Shown here one piece after another: positions 1 to 7,200 of a DNA stretch of 19,252 bases; within the stretch, counting starts at the first letter, position 1; the number at the start of each line of letters is the position of its first letter. Where the stretch lies: the NCBI GenBank assembly GCA_002389055.1, contig DGNT01000081.1:1-19252 (forward strand), in the 5' to 3' direction. The notes under the pieces were generated by a model that saw only the letters and a list, made by a program, of their open reading frames with translations, had not been told where the DNA came from and made no database searches. The stretch is from Alcanivorax sp. UBA4485 (GTDB lineage Bacteria; Pseudomonadota; Gammaproteobacteria; Pseudomonadales; Alcanivoracaceae). The position numbers and the translations under genes were made by a program.

Positions 1-28
1 CTCGGACACCTCACCAAAACTGATTGTC
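1..28. repeat. 28-bp direct repeat, copy 1
   Basis: The first 28 bases of the window recur exactly at 157-184. The repeat begins CTCGGACACC and ends ACTGATTGTC. The window starts inside or at the edge of this copy, so the true unit may be longer: copy 2 is preceded by CA, and what precedes copy 1 cannot be seen. The start-to-start distance is 156 bp. Function is unknown. Confidence 0.9.
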
Positions 29-156
29 ACTACCAGCTGGCCGCGCTCTGGTAGTCGCACGCGAGCGTGCTCGTTACTCGGGCTCACGCCCTCGCCCCTT
101 CGGGGCCGTCACCGCTACGCGGCGACGTTCGCTTGCCTTCGGCAAGGCGTCAGCCA

Positions 157-184
157 CTCGGACACCTCACCAAAACTGATTGTC
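157..184. repeat. 28-bp direct repeat, copy 2
   Basis: This is an exact second copy of bases 1-28, after which the sequences diverge (AC after copy 1, TC after copy 2). It closes off the hairpin-rich segment 29-156. The pair looks either like flanking repeats around an inserted element or like one and a bit units of a roughly 156-bp tandem repeat. Confidence 0.9.
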
Positions 185-253
185 TCTGAGTCATCATCAG
201 AGGGCGCGTAGGGTACCCGAGGGTCGCGGTTCAGGCAAGCGTGGCGGCGTCAC

Positions 254-739
254 TCAGGCGTTATCCGTGTTGTTTCTGGCCAGGTAAAGGCCCTGGTACT
301 CGGAGACCACCACACCCTGGGCGTCGGTTGCCCGGGCCAGAATCGCCAGGCTCGCTTTGCCGCGCCGCTTCAGGCGCTGGTGAAACCGGCCGCTCTCGCC
401 GTCGTCGGCCCAGGCGCGGATTTCAATGTCGCCGTGCAGCGGCGCGCGGAATTGCAGGCTGGATTCCACCGCCACCACATCGACGCTGGCCTCGCCTTCC
501 CCCACCGCGGCATTGGCCGCCACCGAGTCCGCCATCAGCGTGGTGCAGGCCCAGCCGGCCAGGGTCAGCAGCGCCGCCTGGCTGCCGGCGAAGAAGGTGC
601 CCTTGTCGTTGTGGTTGGGGGCCAGCGGCGCGGTCAGGGTGAGCCGTTCGCCGTCGAAGGCGGTGAACCGGAAGTCCAGATGGGTGGTGAGCGGTATCGC
701 CGCGCGCACGCGGTCGGCCAGAGCGTCGAGATCACTCAT
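254..739 (-). CDS. Hotdog-fold thioesterase, YiiD C-terminal type
   Basis: This 161-residue protein looks like the thioesterase domain found at the C-terminus of YiiD, a hotdog fold. The recognisable stretch is residues 42-62, NHNDKGTFFAGS followed by a hydrophobic helix; in hotdog enzymes this position caps the central helix and contributes to acyl-CoA or acyl-ACP binding. The acyl substrate cannot be told from sequence. I chose the ATG at 739 because it overlaps the stop of the nitroreductase gene by 8 bp (ATGAGTGA) and has a G-rich run just upstream. A GTG seven codons earlier would give 168 residues. The overlap implies translational coupling with the upstream gene. No signal peptide is visible, so it is probably cytoplasmic. 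The family call is firm and the substrate unknown. Confidence 0.8.
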   Translation of the reverse strand: MSDLDALADRVRAAIPLTTHLDFRFTAFDGERLTLTAPLAPNHNDKGTFFAGSQAALLTLAGWACTTLMADSVAANAAVGEGEASVDVVAVESSLQFRAPLHGDIEIRAWADDGESGRFHQRLKRRGKASLAILARATDAQGVVVSEYQGLYLARNNTDNA

Positions 740-1304
740 CGCGCCCCCGGGGAAGCTCACGCAGAAAGGTTTCCGGTTGCTCGTCCGGCAGGTTCTTGAG
801 CGCCCCCGCCGGGGTGCCCAGGTAGACGAAGCCCACCACCTGATCCTTGTCGGCGAAGCCCAGGCGCGCCTTGACGGTTTCGTCGTTGGCCAGGTCGCCG
901 GTGCGCCACATGGCGCCGATGCCCAGGGCGTGGGCCGCCACCATGATGTTCTGCACCGCGGCGCCCACCGCCAGTACCTGTTCCCAGGCGGGCACCTTAT
1001 GGCCTTCGGTGATCTCCGCCACGGCGACGATGATGGTGGGCGCGCGCAACGCCTTATTGCGGATGTTGTCGCGGGCGCACTGGTCCGCCTCCGGCTGCCG
1101 GCGCAGCAGGCGCCACTCCATGATGTCGCCGAGGCGTTCGCGCTCTTCGCCTTCCAGCACCAGAAACCGCCAGGGGCGCAGCATGCCGTGGTCGGGGGCG
1201 CGGATCGCCGCCGCCAGCAACTGTCTGACCTGATCGGCGGAAGGGCCGGGCTCGGTGAGGCGGGCCACGGAAACGCGGGTGTTGAGCGCGGTCAGTGTGT
1301 CCAT
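732..1304 (-). CDS. Nitroreductase family protein, YdjA-like
   Basis: This 190-residue flavoprotein closely resembles E. coli YdjA, a small FMN-binding nitroreductase. The N-terminus MDTLTALNTRVSVARL matches the FMN-contacting start of the family, and RAPDHGMLRPWRF (35-47) is the YdjA signature. HKVPAWEQ, MWRTGDL and VGFVYLGTP are further family blocks in the expected order. The physiological substrate of YdjA-type enzymes is not established; in vitro they reduce nitro compounds with NAD(P)H. The start at 1304 is supported by an AGGAGTT Shine-Dalgarno sequence (1308-1314). The gene is first of a two-gene unit with the thioesterase, which overlaps its stop. A TACAAT -10-like box lies 36 bp upstream. 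Confidence 0.9.
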   Translation of the reverse strand: MDTLTALNTRVSVARLTEPGPSADQVRQLLAAAIRAPDHGMLRPWRFLVLEGEERERLGDIMEWRLLRRQPEADQCARDNIRNKALRAPTIIVAVAEITEGHKVPAWEQVLAVGAAVQNIMVAAHALGIGAMWRTGDLANDETVKARLGFADKDQVVGFVYLGTPAGALKNLPDEQPETFLRELPRGRDE

Positions 1305-1339
1305 CGGAACTCCTGTGGGCGAACGGTGACGCGCCGGGG

Positions 1340-1345
1340 ATTGTA
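1340..1345 (-). promoter_or_regulatory. Possible -10 box for the nitroreductase unit
   Basis: Read on the minus strand this is TACAAT, a good sigma-70 -10 hexamer, about 36 bp before the nitroreductase start. No good -35 is found 16-18 bp upstream. A perfect 10-bp palindrome, AAGCGCGCTT (1351-1360), sits where the spacer would be, which may be an activator or repressor site. The rest of the divergent gap (1305-1443) shows no clear promoter for the cyclase. Confidence 0.35.
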
Positions 1346-1443
1346 CGGCAAAGCGCGCTTGCTTTCCTTGCCGTCGGGCGATCAGTCTTTTTTCTTAACC
1401 CACAACTGGGTAAGCTCCGGACAAACGTCCTGATTGGCAGTGC

Positions 1444-2982
1444 ATGAGTACATCCAAGAACCGCCCCCGCAAGCCCTATCTGGATCCGATGGAGCGCGCG
1501 CGCCGGCTGAGCAATTATATCCGCCTGCTTGCCTTCGTGGTGGCGGCGACCATTCTGATGGCCGGTGTCGGCCTGCAGCTTTATCCCTCCCACTATCTGC
1601 TCGGCGTGGCCGGCCTGCTGGCCTATCCGCTGCTGGTGCAGACCCTGGTGGTGGTGGGCCAGCGCAAGGACCTGCTGCCGGAGCATTTCTCGCCGGTGGT
1701 GATGCAGCTGGACGCGGCGATCATCGGGGTGGCCTGCGCGCTGCTGCATTTCGCGGTGGTGCCGAGCCTGGTGCTGCTGATCATCGTGCACGCCAACGCG
1801 GTGAGCAGCGGCGGCCTGCGCCCCTGGCTGCTGAACGTGCTGATGACGCTGGGCGGCGCCGCTCTGGCGTCACTGCTGCTGGGCGTGCCGCCCACCCCCA
1901 CCACGGTGCCGCTGAGTGTGTCGGTGCTGTCGCTGGTGGGGCTGGGGCTGTACGTGGGCGCCAGTTCCTTCTATGCCAACCGTCAGGCGCAGTTCCTGCG
2001 CCAGGCGCAGATCCGGGTGCGCGAGCAACAGCAGCAGGCGGTGGAGATGTCGCGCAAGCTGGCCAAGTATCTGCCGCCGCAGATCTGGGGCTCGCTGTTT
2101 TCCGGCAAGCGCGACGCCAAGCTGGAGACCCGGCGTAAACGGCTGACGGTGTTCTTCTCGGACATCAAGGGTTTCAGCGCGATCTCCGAGGAGCTGCCGC
2201 TGGACACCCTGACCCGCATGCTCAACACCTACCTCAGCGAGATGACGCGCATCGCCCTGCGCCACGGCGGCACCATCGACAAATTCATCGGCGACGCGGT
2301 GATGGTGTTCTTCGGCGACCCGAAGAGCGAAGGCGCCCAGGAAGACGCCTACCGGTGCGCCGCCATGGCCATCGAAATGCAGCAGCACATGCGCTTCCTG
2401 CGCCAGCGCTGGCAGCGCGAGGGCATCACCCAGAAGCTGGAAATCCGCATCGGCATCAACACCGGGTATGTGACGGTGGGCAACTTCGGCACCGACAGCC
2501 GCATGGATTACACCATCCTCGGCACCGACGTGAATCTGGCCAGCCGGCTGGAGTCCGCCTGCCGGCCGGGGCAGGTGCTAATCTCGGAAAGCACCCATGA
2601 GCTGATCAAGGACCGGGTGCGCTGCCGCAGTGTGGGCGAGGTGACGGCGAAGGGCTTCAGCCGGCCGATCCCGGTGTTCGAGGCCCAGGCGCTGAAGCGC
2701 AACGCCGGCGGCAAGCAGCGCTTCGTGAGCGTCGCCACCACCGGGTTCGGCCTGCACATGGACCTGGAGCGCATTCACAACGTGGACAAAAACCGCATAC
2801 TGAAGGCCCTGGCCCGCTCCGCCTCGGACCTGAAGAAGCGCAAGACCGTGGCCGTGGATTTCGAGGCGGAAGGCTTCGCGCTGCATGTGCACTCCGAGAG
2901 CCTGCCCGACCGCGACCGGGAAAAAGTGCTGGATGTGATGGGCAAGGCGGCGGCCAAGATACAACAACAAGTACGGCTCTAA
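1444..2982 (+). CDS. Membrane-bound class III adenylate cyclase
   Basis: This 512-residue protein should make cAMP from ATP at the inner membrane. Residues 25-175 contain about six hydrophobic segments, a MASE-like sensor or anchor. A Gln/Arg-rich linker (178-206) follows, then the class III catalytic domain (about 233-415). Metal-binding aspartates are D240 (FFSDIKGFS) and D284 (GDAVMVFFG). The transition-state pair is N364 and R368 (VNLASRLE). Aligning with family knowledge, K280 and T357 occupy the base-specifying positions, the Lys/Thr combination known from adenylate cyclases such as Anabaena CyaB1, so adenylate rather than guanylate cyclase is favoured. About 95 residues after the catalytic domain match nothing I know. 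No strong ribosome site precedes the ATG. The AbgT gene follows 11 bp after the stop. Confidence 0.9.
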   Translation: MSTSKNRPRKPYLDPMERARRLSNYIRLLAFVVAATILMAGVGLQLYPSHYLLGVAGLLAYPLLVQTLVVVGQRKDLLPEHFSPVVMQLDAAIIGVACALLHFAVVPSLVLLIIVHANAVSSGGLRPWLLNVLMTLGGAALASLLLGVPPTPTTVPLSVSVLSLVGLGLYVGASSFYANRQAQFLRQAQIRVREQQQQAVEMSRKLAKYLPPQIWGSLFSGKRDAKLETRRKRLTVFFSDIKGFSAISEELPLDTLTRMLNTYLSEMTRIALRHGGTIDKFIGDAVMVFFGDPKSEGAQEDAYRCAAMAIEMQQHMRFLRQRWQREGITQKLEIRIGINTGYVTVGNFGTDSRMDYTILGTDVNLASRLESACRPGQVLISESTHELIKDRVRCRSVGEVTAKGFSRPIPVFEAQALKRNAGGKQRFVSVATTGFGLHMDLERIHNVDKNRILKALARSASDLKKRKTVAVDFEAEGFALHVHSESLPDRDREKVLDVMGKAAAKIQQQVRL

Positions 2983-2993
2983 GGAGAACCGCT

Positions 2994-4475
2994 ATGGCTG
3001 AACCGTCCTCCGGCTGGCTGGCCCGGCTGGAACGCGCCGGCAACCGCCTGCCGCACCCCACCCTGCTGTTCGTCTGGCTGTGTCTGTTGATGCTGCCGCT
3101 CAGCGCCCTGCTGGCGGCGGCCGGGCTGACCGCCACGCATCCGCTGGAGGACCGGAGCATCGCGGTGCGTTCGCTGCTCGACGGCGACGGCCTCAGCTAT
3201 CTGTTCAGCGAGATGGTCACCAACTTCACCGGTTTCGCGCCGCTGGGCGTGGTGCTGGTGGCGATGCTGGGGCTGGGCATCGCGGAGCATTCCGGCCTGC
3301 TGGGCGCCAGCCTGGCGGCGGTGGTGCGGCGCGCCTCGCACCGCACGCTGGTGGTGACGGTGGCGTTCGCCGGGGTGATGTCGAGCCTGGCCTTCGACGC
3401 CGGCTATGTGGTGCTGATCCCCCTCGCCGGCTTTCTGTTTCAACTGGCCGGTCGCTCGCCGCTGGCCGGCATCGCCACCGCCTTCGCGGCGGTGTCCGGC
3501 GGTTACAGCGCCAACCTGCTGCTCGGCCCGGTGGACGCGGTGCTCGCCGGCCTGTCCACGGAGGCGGCGGCGATCGTCGAGCCCGACCGCGTGGTGTCGG
3601 CGGCGGGCAACTACTGGTTCATCATGGTCTCCACGGTGCTGGTCACCGCCGTGGTGTCACTGGTCACGGTGCGCATCACCGAGCCGCGCGTGGCCGACCG
3701 GCCCGCCGACAACAGTGACGAAGACCTGGCACCGCGCATGGACCGCCGCGCCCTGGGCTGGACCCTGGCGGTGCTGGCGCTGGGCGTGCTCGCGGTGGTG
3801 CTGCTGGTGGCGCCGGCGGATGCGCCGCTGCGCGCCGACGACGGCGGCCTGCTGCAGTCGCCGTTCATGTCGTCGCTGGTGGTGCTGATCGCGCTGCTGG
3901 CGGGGCTGTGCGGCGCGGTCTACGGGCGGGTGAGCGGCCGCTTCCGCTCCGCCGGCGGCATCATCGAGGCGATGGAAACCACCATGAGCTCCATGTCCGG
4001 TTACCTGGTGCTGATGTTCTTCGCCGCCCAGTTCGTGGCCTGGTTCAGCTACAGCCAGCTGGGGCTGGTGCTGGCGATCAAGGGCGCCGCCTGGCTGGGC
4101 GGCCTGAATCTGCCGACCGTGGCGCTGCTGTTGCTGTTCGTGGGGCTGGTGGCGCTGATCAACCTGATGATCGGCAGCGCCTCCGCCAAGTGGGGCATCC
4201 TGGCGCCGGTGTTCGTGCCCATGCTGATGCTGGTGGGCATCGACCCGGAAGCCACCCAGGCCGCCTACCGGGTGGGCGATTCCAGCACCAACATCATCAC
4301 CCCGCTGATGCCCTACTTCGCCCTGGTGCTGGGCTTCGCCCGGCGCTACCGGAGCGACACCGGCATCGGCACGCTGATCGCGCTGATGCTGCCCTACAGC
4401 CTGGCGCTGCTGGCCGGCTGGTCGGTGCTGCTGGGGGTGTGGATCGGCTTTGGCTGGCCGCTCGGCGCGGGCTAG
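2994..4475 (+). CDS. AbgT-family transporter, YdaH-like
   Basis: This 493-residue inner-membrane protein is an AbgT-family transporter. The founding member imports p-aminobenzoyl-glutamate, and YdaH and MtrF have been reported as antimetabolite (sulfonamide) exporters. Key residues are N390 and W400 (INLMIGSASAKW) and P418, R426 and D429 (AAYRVGDSSTNIITP). These are the numbers I recall for the YdaH structure from Alcanivorax borkumensis. D181 (GPVDAVL) is probably the counterpart of its D180. A soluble loop (about 230-255) separates two membrane halves, as in the family. The start is fixed by AAGGAG (2981-2986), which overlaps the cyclase stop codon, so the two genes are very likely co-transcribed. 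The direction and substrate of transport cannot be read from sequence. Confidence 0.92.
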   Translation: MAEPSSGWLARLERAGNRLPHPTLLFVWLCLLMLPLSALLAAAGLTATHPLEDRSIAVRSLLDGDGLSYLFSEMVTNFTGFAPLGVVLVAMLGLGIAEHSGLLGASLAAVVRRASHRTLVVTVAFAGVMSSLAFDAGYVVLIPLAGFLFQLAGRSPLAGIATAFAAVSGGYSANLLLGPVDAVLAGLSTEAAAIVEPDRVVSAAGNYWFIMVSTVLVTAVVSLVTVRITEPRVADRPADNSDEDLAPRMDRRALGWTLAVLALGVLAVVLLVAPADAPLRADDGGLLQSPFMSSLVVLIALLAGLCGAVYGRVSGRFRSAGGIIEAMETTMSSMSGYLVLMFFAAQFVAWFSYSQLGLVLAIKGAAWLGGLNLPTVALLLLFVGLVALINLMIGSASAKWGILAPVFVPMLMLVGIDPEATQAAYRVGDSSTNIITPLMPYFALVLGFARRYRSDTGIGTLIALMLPYSLALLAGWSVLLGVWIGFGWPLGAG

Positions 4476-4484
4476 CCGTCGAGG

Positions 4485-4546
4485 TCTCTGGGATCCTGCC
4501 GGGCGGTCTGGGACCGCCCTTTCGCGGGCAGGGCCCGCTCCCACAG
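4485..4546. repeat. REP-like palindromic element, single copy
   Basis: This element matches both halves of the inverted pair at 7931-8073. It contains two stem-loops: GGGCGGTC/GACCGCCC (4501-4508 and 4512-4519, 3-base loop) and GCGGGC/GCCCGC (4524-4529 and 4533-4538). One end reads GTGGGAGCGGGCCC on the minus strand, typical of Pseudomonas-type REP sequences. It lies between the convergent abgT and queF genes, and the first hairpin, followed by TTT, might help end transcription. REP elements of this type are usually spread by a RAYT transposase; none is in this window. Confidence 0.85.
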
Positions 4547-4572
4547 CCCGCTCCCACAACCCGCTCCCACAA
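4534..4572. repeat. Tandem 13-bp repeat at the REP edge, three copies
   Basis: The unit CCCGCTCCCACA followed by G or A occurs three times head to tail (4534-4546, 4547-4559, 4560-4572). The first copy is the outer end of the REP element, so the array looks like serial duplication of the element's tip. A two-copy version exists at 8061-8086. Confidence 0.92.
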
Positions 4573-4575
4573 TTT

Positions 4576-5415
4576 CTACTGGCGGATGGTGCGCAGGTTG
4601 CGCGGCAGGTCTTCGTAGTCCGAACGGAACGGGTTGATGTCCAGCCCGCCGCGCCGGGTGAAGCGGCCGTACACCGACAGGTGGCGGGGCGCGCACTGGC
4701 GCTTCAGGTCGACGAACATCTGCTCGATGATCTGTTCGTGGAAGCCCTGGTGGTTGCGCAGCGAGACCACGTAGCGCAGAAAGCTGGCCGGGCTGATCTC
4801 GGCGCCGGTGTAGCGTACCTGAACCGTGCCCCAGTCCGGCTGATTGGTGACCGGGCAGTGGCTGCGCAGCAGGTGCGACACCAGCGCGCCGTTGCGCTCC
4901 GGCCCCTGTTCGGTGAACAGCAGATCCGGGCGGTACTCGAAATGCTCGAACGCCACGTCGAGATGATCGACGCTGTCGCCGTGGTCGTCCCAGACCGCGG
5001 CGCGGGCCGCTTCCTCCATGCTCATGACGCGCACGTCCACCGGTGCCCCGGCCACCTGGGCCAGATCGCCGGCGATCGCCTTGATCACCGCCTCGCGGGA
5101 CGCGAAGCGGGTGTTGGCGAACGAGTTCAGATAGAGCTTCAGCGACTTGGATTCGATGATGTTCGGCGAGATGCAGGGCACCACCAGCTCGGCCATGGCC
5201 ACCACCGGCTTGCCGCGCTCGTTGAGCCAGGACAGCTCATAGGCGTTCCAGATGTCCTGGCCGTGGAACGGCAGCCGCGGCTCGCCCTCGGCGGCGGTGT
5301 CCAGGTCCAGGCTTTCGCGGGCGTCCCAACGGGGCACCGGGCACAGCAACGAAGGCGTGTACTGGTCGATGAAAGCGCTGGTGCGGCCCAGCGGCGTGTC
5401 GTTGAGAAAGCTCAT
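4576..5415 (-). CDS. queF: NADPH-dependent preQ0 reductase QueF
   Basis: QueF reduces 7-cyano-7-deazaguanine (preQ0) to 7-aminomethyl-7-deazaguanine with two NADPH, a cytoplasmic step of queuosine synthesis for tRNA. At 279 residues it is the long, two-domain type, like E. coli QueF. The NADPH-binding QueF motif ESKSLKLY is at 88-95. The nucleophilic cysteine that forms the thioimide is C187 in SHCPVTNQPDW, with D194 as the expected general acid. I placed the start at the ATG at 5415 (MSFLNDTPLG), which matches the family's N-terminus; an upstream in-frame codon at 5457 would lie inside the ABC permease gene. The start is 5 bp after the permease stop, so translation is probably coupled. No preQ1 riboswitch-like leader is possible this close to the gene. 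Confidence 0.95.
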   Translation of the reverse strand: MSFLNDTPLGRTSAFIDQYTPSLLCPVPRWDARESLDLDTAAEGEPRLPFHGQDIWNAYELSWLNERGKPVVAMAELVVPCISPNIIESKSLKLYLNSFANTRFASREAVIKAIAGDLAQVAGAPVDVRVMSMEEAARAAVWDDHGDSVDHLDVAFEHFEYRPDLLFTEQGPERNGALVSHLLRSHCPVTNQPDWGTVQVRYTGAEISPASFLRYVVSLRNHQGFHEQIIEQMFVDLKRQCAPRHLSVYGRFTRRGGLDINPFRSDYEDLPRNLRTIRQ

Positions 5416-5420
5416 GTCGA

Positions 5421-6194
5421 TTACCCGCGAATTCCGGTGCCCCGCCGCAGCAGCCACAGCGCCAGCAGAAAGAACACTACCGTAAAGGCGAAGATAGCAG
5501 CCAGGGAGGCGTATACGTTGACGTCGCTCACACCCAGCACGCCGTAGCGGAACGCATTGACCATGTAGACGATGGGGTTCACCAGGGTCACGGTGCGCCA
5601 GAATTCGGAGAGCAGGTCCAGGGAGTAGAACACCCCGCCCAGGTAGGTCAGCGGCGTGAGAATAAAGTTGGGAATGATGCTGATGTCGTCAAAGTTGTTG
5701 GCGAAGATGGCGTTGATAAAGCCGCCCAGGGCGAACAGCGCCGAGGTCATCGCCACCACCAGCAGGGTGATCCAGGCGTGCTGCACGTTGAGATCGGTGA
5801 AGAACAGGCTCACCGTGGTGACGATGCCGCCCACCATGATGCCGCGCACCATGCCGCCCACCACGAAGCCGGACAGAATCACGAACGGCGACATCGGCGA
5901 CACCAGCATCTCCTCGATGGAGTGCTGGAACTTGGTGGAAAAGAACGAACTGACCACGTTGCCGTAGCTGTTCTGGATCACGCTCATCATGATCAGGCCG
6001 GGCACGATGTACTGCATGTAATCGAAGCCGCCCATCTCGCCGATGCGGCTGCCCACCAGGTTGCCGAAGATCACGAAATACAGGGTCATGGTGATCGCCG
6101 GCGGCAGCAGCGTCTGCGGCCAGATGCGCAGGAAGCGGCGCACTTCCTTGGTGACGATGGTCAGGAAAGCGACCCATTGTTGATGCAGCGTCAT
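5421..6194 (-). CDS. yadH: ABC-2 type permease, YadH-like
   Basis: This 257-residue inner-membrane protein is the permease half of an ABC-2 transporter and matches E. coli YadH in length and sequence style. It has about six hydrophobic segments. The conserved block around residues 175-215 (IIPNFILTPLTYLGGVFYS, then NPIVYMVNAFRYG) is the ABC-2 membrane signature. An amphipathic N-terminus (KEVRRFLRIWPQT) precedes the first segment. Its ATG overlaps the yadG stop by 4 bp (ATGA), with GGGAGAA as ribosome site. The transported substrate of YadGH is not known to me; the neighbouring queF is probably linked by position only. Confidence 0.9.
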   Translation of the reverse strand: MTLHQQWVAFLTIVTKEVRRFLRIWPQTLLPPAITMTLYFVIFGNLVGSRIGEMGGFDYMQYIVPGLIMMSVIQNSYGNVVSSFFSTKFQHSIEEMLVSPMSPFVILSGFVVGGMVRGIMVGGIVTTVSLFFTDLNVQHAWITLLVVAMTSALFALGGFINAIFANNFDDISIIPNFILTPLTYLGGVFYSLDLLSEFWRTVTLVNPIVYMVNAFRYGVLGVSDVNVYASLAAIFAFTVVFFLLALWLLRRGTGIRG

Positions 6195-7138
6195 GAGGCG
6201 TTCTCCCGCTGCGGGTTCTGTTCAGGCAGGTTCTGTTCCACCAGGCGCACGAACAACTCCTCGAGACGGTTGGCTTTGTTACGCATGCTCATTACTTCGA
6301 AATTCTGCTCCGCCAGGGCCACGAACAACTGGTTCAGGCTCTGCGTCTTCGGCACCGCCACTTCCAGGGTGCCGGCGTCGCGCAGGTGCACGTCGAAACC
6401 GGGCAGCTCCGGCGCGTGGTCCACCGGCCGGGCCAGATCCAGGATGAAGGTTTCCACCTGCAGCTTTTCCAGCAGCGACTTCATGTCGGTGTTCTCGACG
6501 ATGCGGCCGTGGTCGATGATGGCGATGCGGCGGCACAGGGACTCCGCCTCTTCCAGATAGTGGGTGGTGAGAATAATGGTGCGGCCCTCGTTGTTGAGGC
6601 CGATCAGGAAGTCCCACATCGAACGGCGCAGCTCAATGTCCACCCCGGCGGTGGGCTCATCGAGGATCAGCAGCTCCGGCTCATGAACCAGGGCGCGGGC
6701 GATCATCAGCCGGCGCTTCATGCCCCCGGACAGGGAGCGGGCCTGGTTCTTGCGCTTGTCCCACAGCCCCAGCTTGCGCAGGTACTTCTCGGCGCGCTGC
6801 CGGGCCAGCGGCGCCGGAATGCCGTAGAAGCCCGCCTGGGTGACGACGATGTCGAACACCTTCTCGAACTGGCTGAAATTGAATTCCTGGGGCACCACAC
6901 CGATCTTCTGCTTGGCCAGTTCCCGTTCCTGGTCCAGGGAGTGGCCGAGGATGGTGACCTCGCCGCCGGTCTTGTTGACCAGCGAACTGACGATGCCGAT
7001 GGTGGTGGACTTGCCGGCGCCGTTGGGGCCCAGCAGCGCGAAGAAATCACCCCGCTCCACGGTCAGGTCGATGCCTTTGAGCGCCTCGACACCGTTGGCG
7101 TAGGTCTTGGTGAGATTACGAAGGGTCAGGGCAGACAA
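6191..7138 (-). CDS. yadG: ABC transporter ATP-binding protein, YadG-like
   Basis: This 315-residue ATPase powers the YadH permease. Visible motifs are Walker A GPNGAGKST (37-45), the Q-loop at Q84, the signature LSGGM (136-140), Walker B LLILDE (156-161) and the switch histidine H193. About 90 residues after the nucleotide-binding domain form the accessory C-terminal region common in this subfamily. The start codon is TTG (7136-7138): the nearby ATG at 7142 is in another frame, while GAGGTGA (7142-7148) is well placed for the TTG. The gene lies 62 bp downstream of the histidine phosphatase gene, probably in one transcript, and overlaps yadH by 4 bp. Confidence 0.92.
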   Translation of the reverse strand: MSALTLRNLTKTYANGVEALKGIDLTVERGDFFALLGPNGAGKSTTIGIVSSLVNKTGGEVTILGHSLDQERELAKQKIGVVPQEFNFSQFEKVFDIVVTQAGFYGIPAPLARQRAEKYLRKLGLWDKRKNQARSLSGGMKRRLMIARALVHEPELLILDEPTAGVDIELRRSMWDFLIGLNNEGRTIILTTHYLEEAESLCRRIAIIDHGRIVENTDMKSLLEKLQVETFILDLARPVDHAPELPGFDVHLRDAGTLEVAVPKTQSLNQLFVALAEQNFEVMSMRNKANRLEELFVRLVEQNLPEQNPQRENAS

Positions 7139-7200
7139 ACATCACCTCGCCGGCTGCGGAAAAGAAACAAGCAACACAGATGGGGGCGGCACCGCACGAT

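Larger units (their letters stand above)
1..253. other. Intergenic stretch with hairpins, no gene seen
   Basis: No open frame with recognisable protein content was found here, and the window edge may cut an element that continues to the left. The stretch between two copies of a 28-bp repeat holds six consecutive short perfect inverted repeats: 30-36/48-54 (CTACCAG), 57-62/65-70 (GCACGC), 80-83/88-91 (GGGC), 94-98/102-106 (GCCCC), 112-115/119-122 (CCGC) and 132-137/141-146 (CTTGCC). Such a chain of small stem-loops is more than I expect by chance even in GC-rich DNA. It could be an intergenic repeat family or a structured RNA; no promoter or terminator was identified. Confidence 0.5.

Noticed and set aside
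29..156. Integron attC site or CRISPR array at the left edge
   Set aside because: There are only two repeat copies, no regular short spacers, and no matching RYYYAAC/GTTRRRY core pair as attC sites have.
1394..1414. Hairpin beside a T-run as a terminator
   Set aside because: The T-run precedes the stem on the plus strand and there is no T-run after it on the minus strand, so it cannot act as a normal rho-independent terminator in either direction.
426..1433. 335-codon plus-strand frame over the thioesterase and nitroreductase genes
   Set aside because: The opposite strand carries two recognisable proteins with ribosome sites and an overlap; this frame has low-complexity content only.
5416..5457. 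preQ1 riboswitch in front of queF
   Set aside because: The space before queF is coding sequence of the permease and only 5 bp are free; no leader hairpin is visible.
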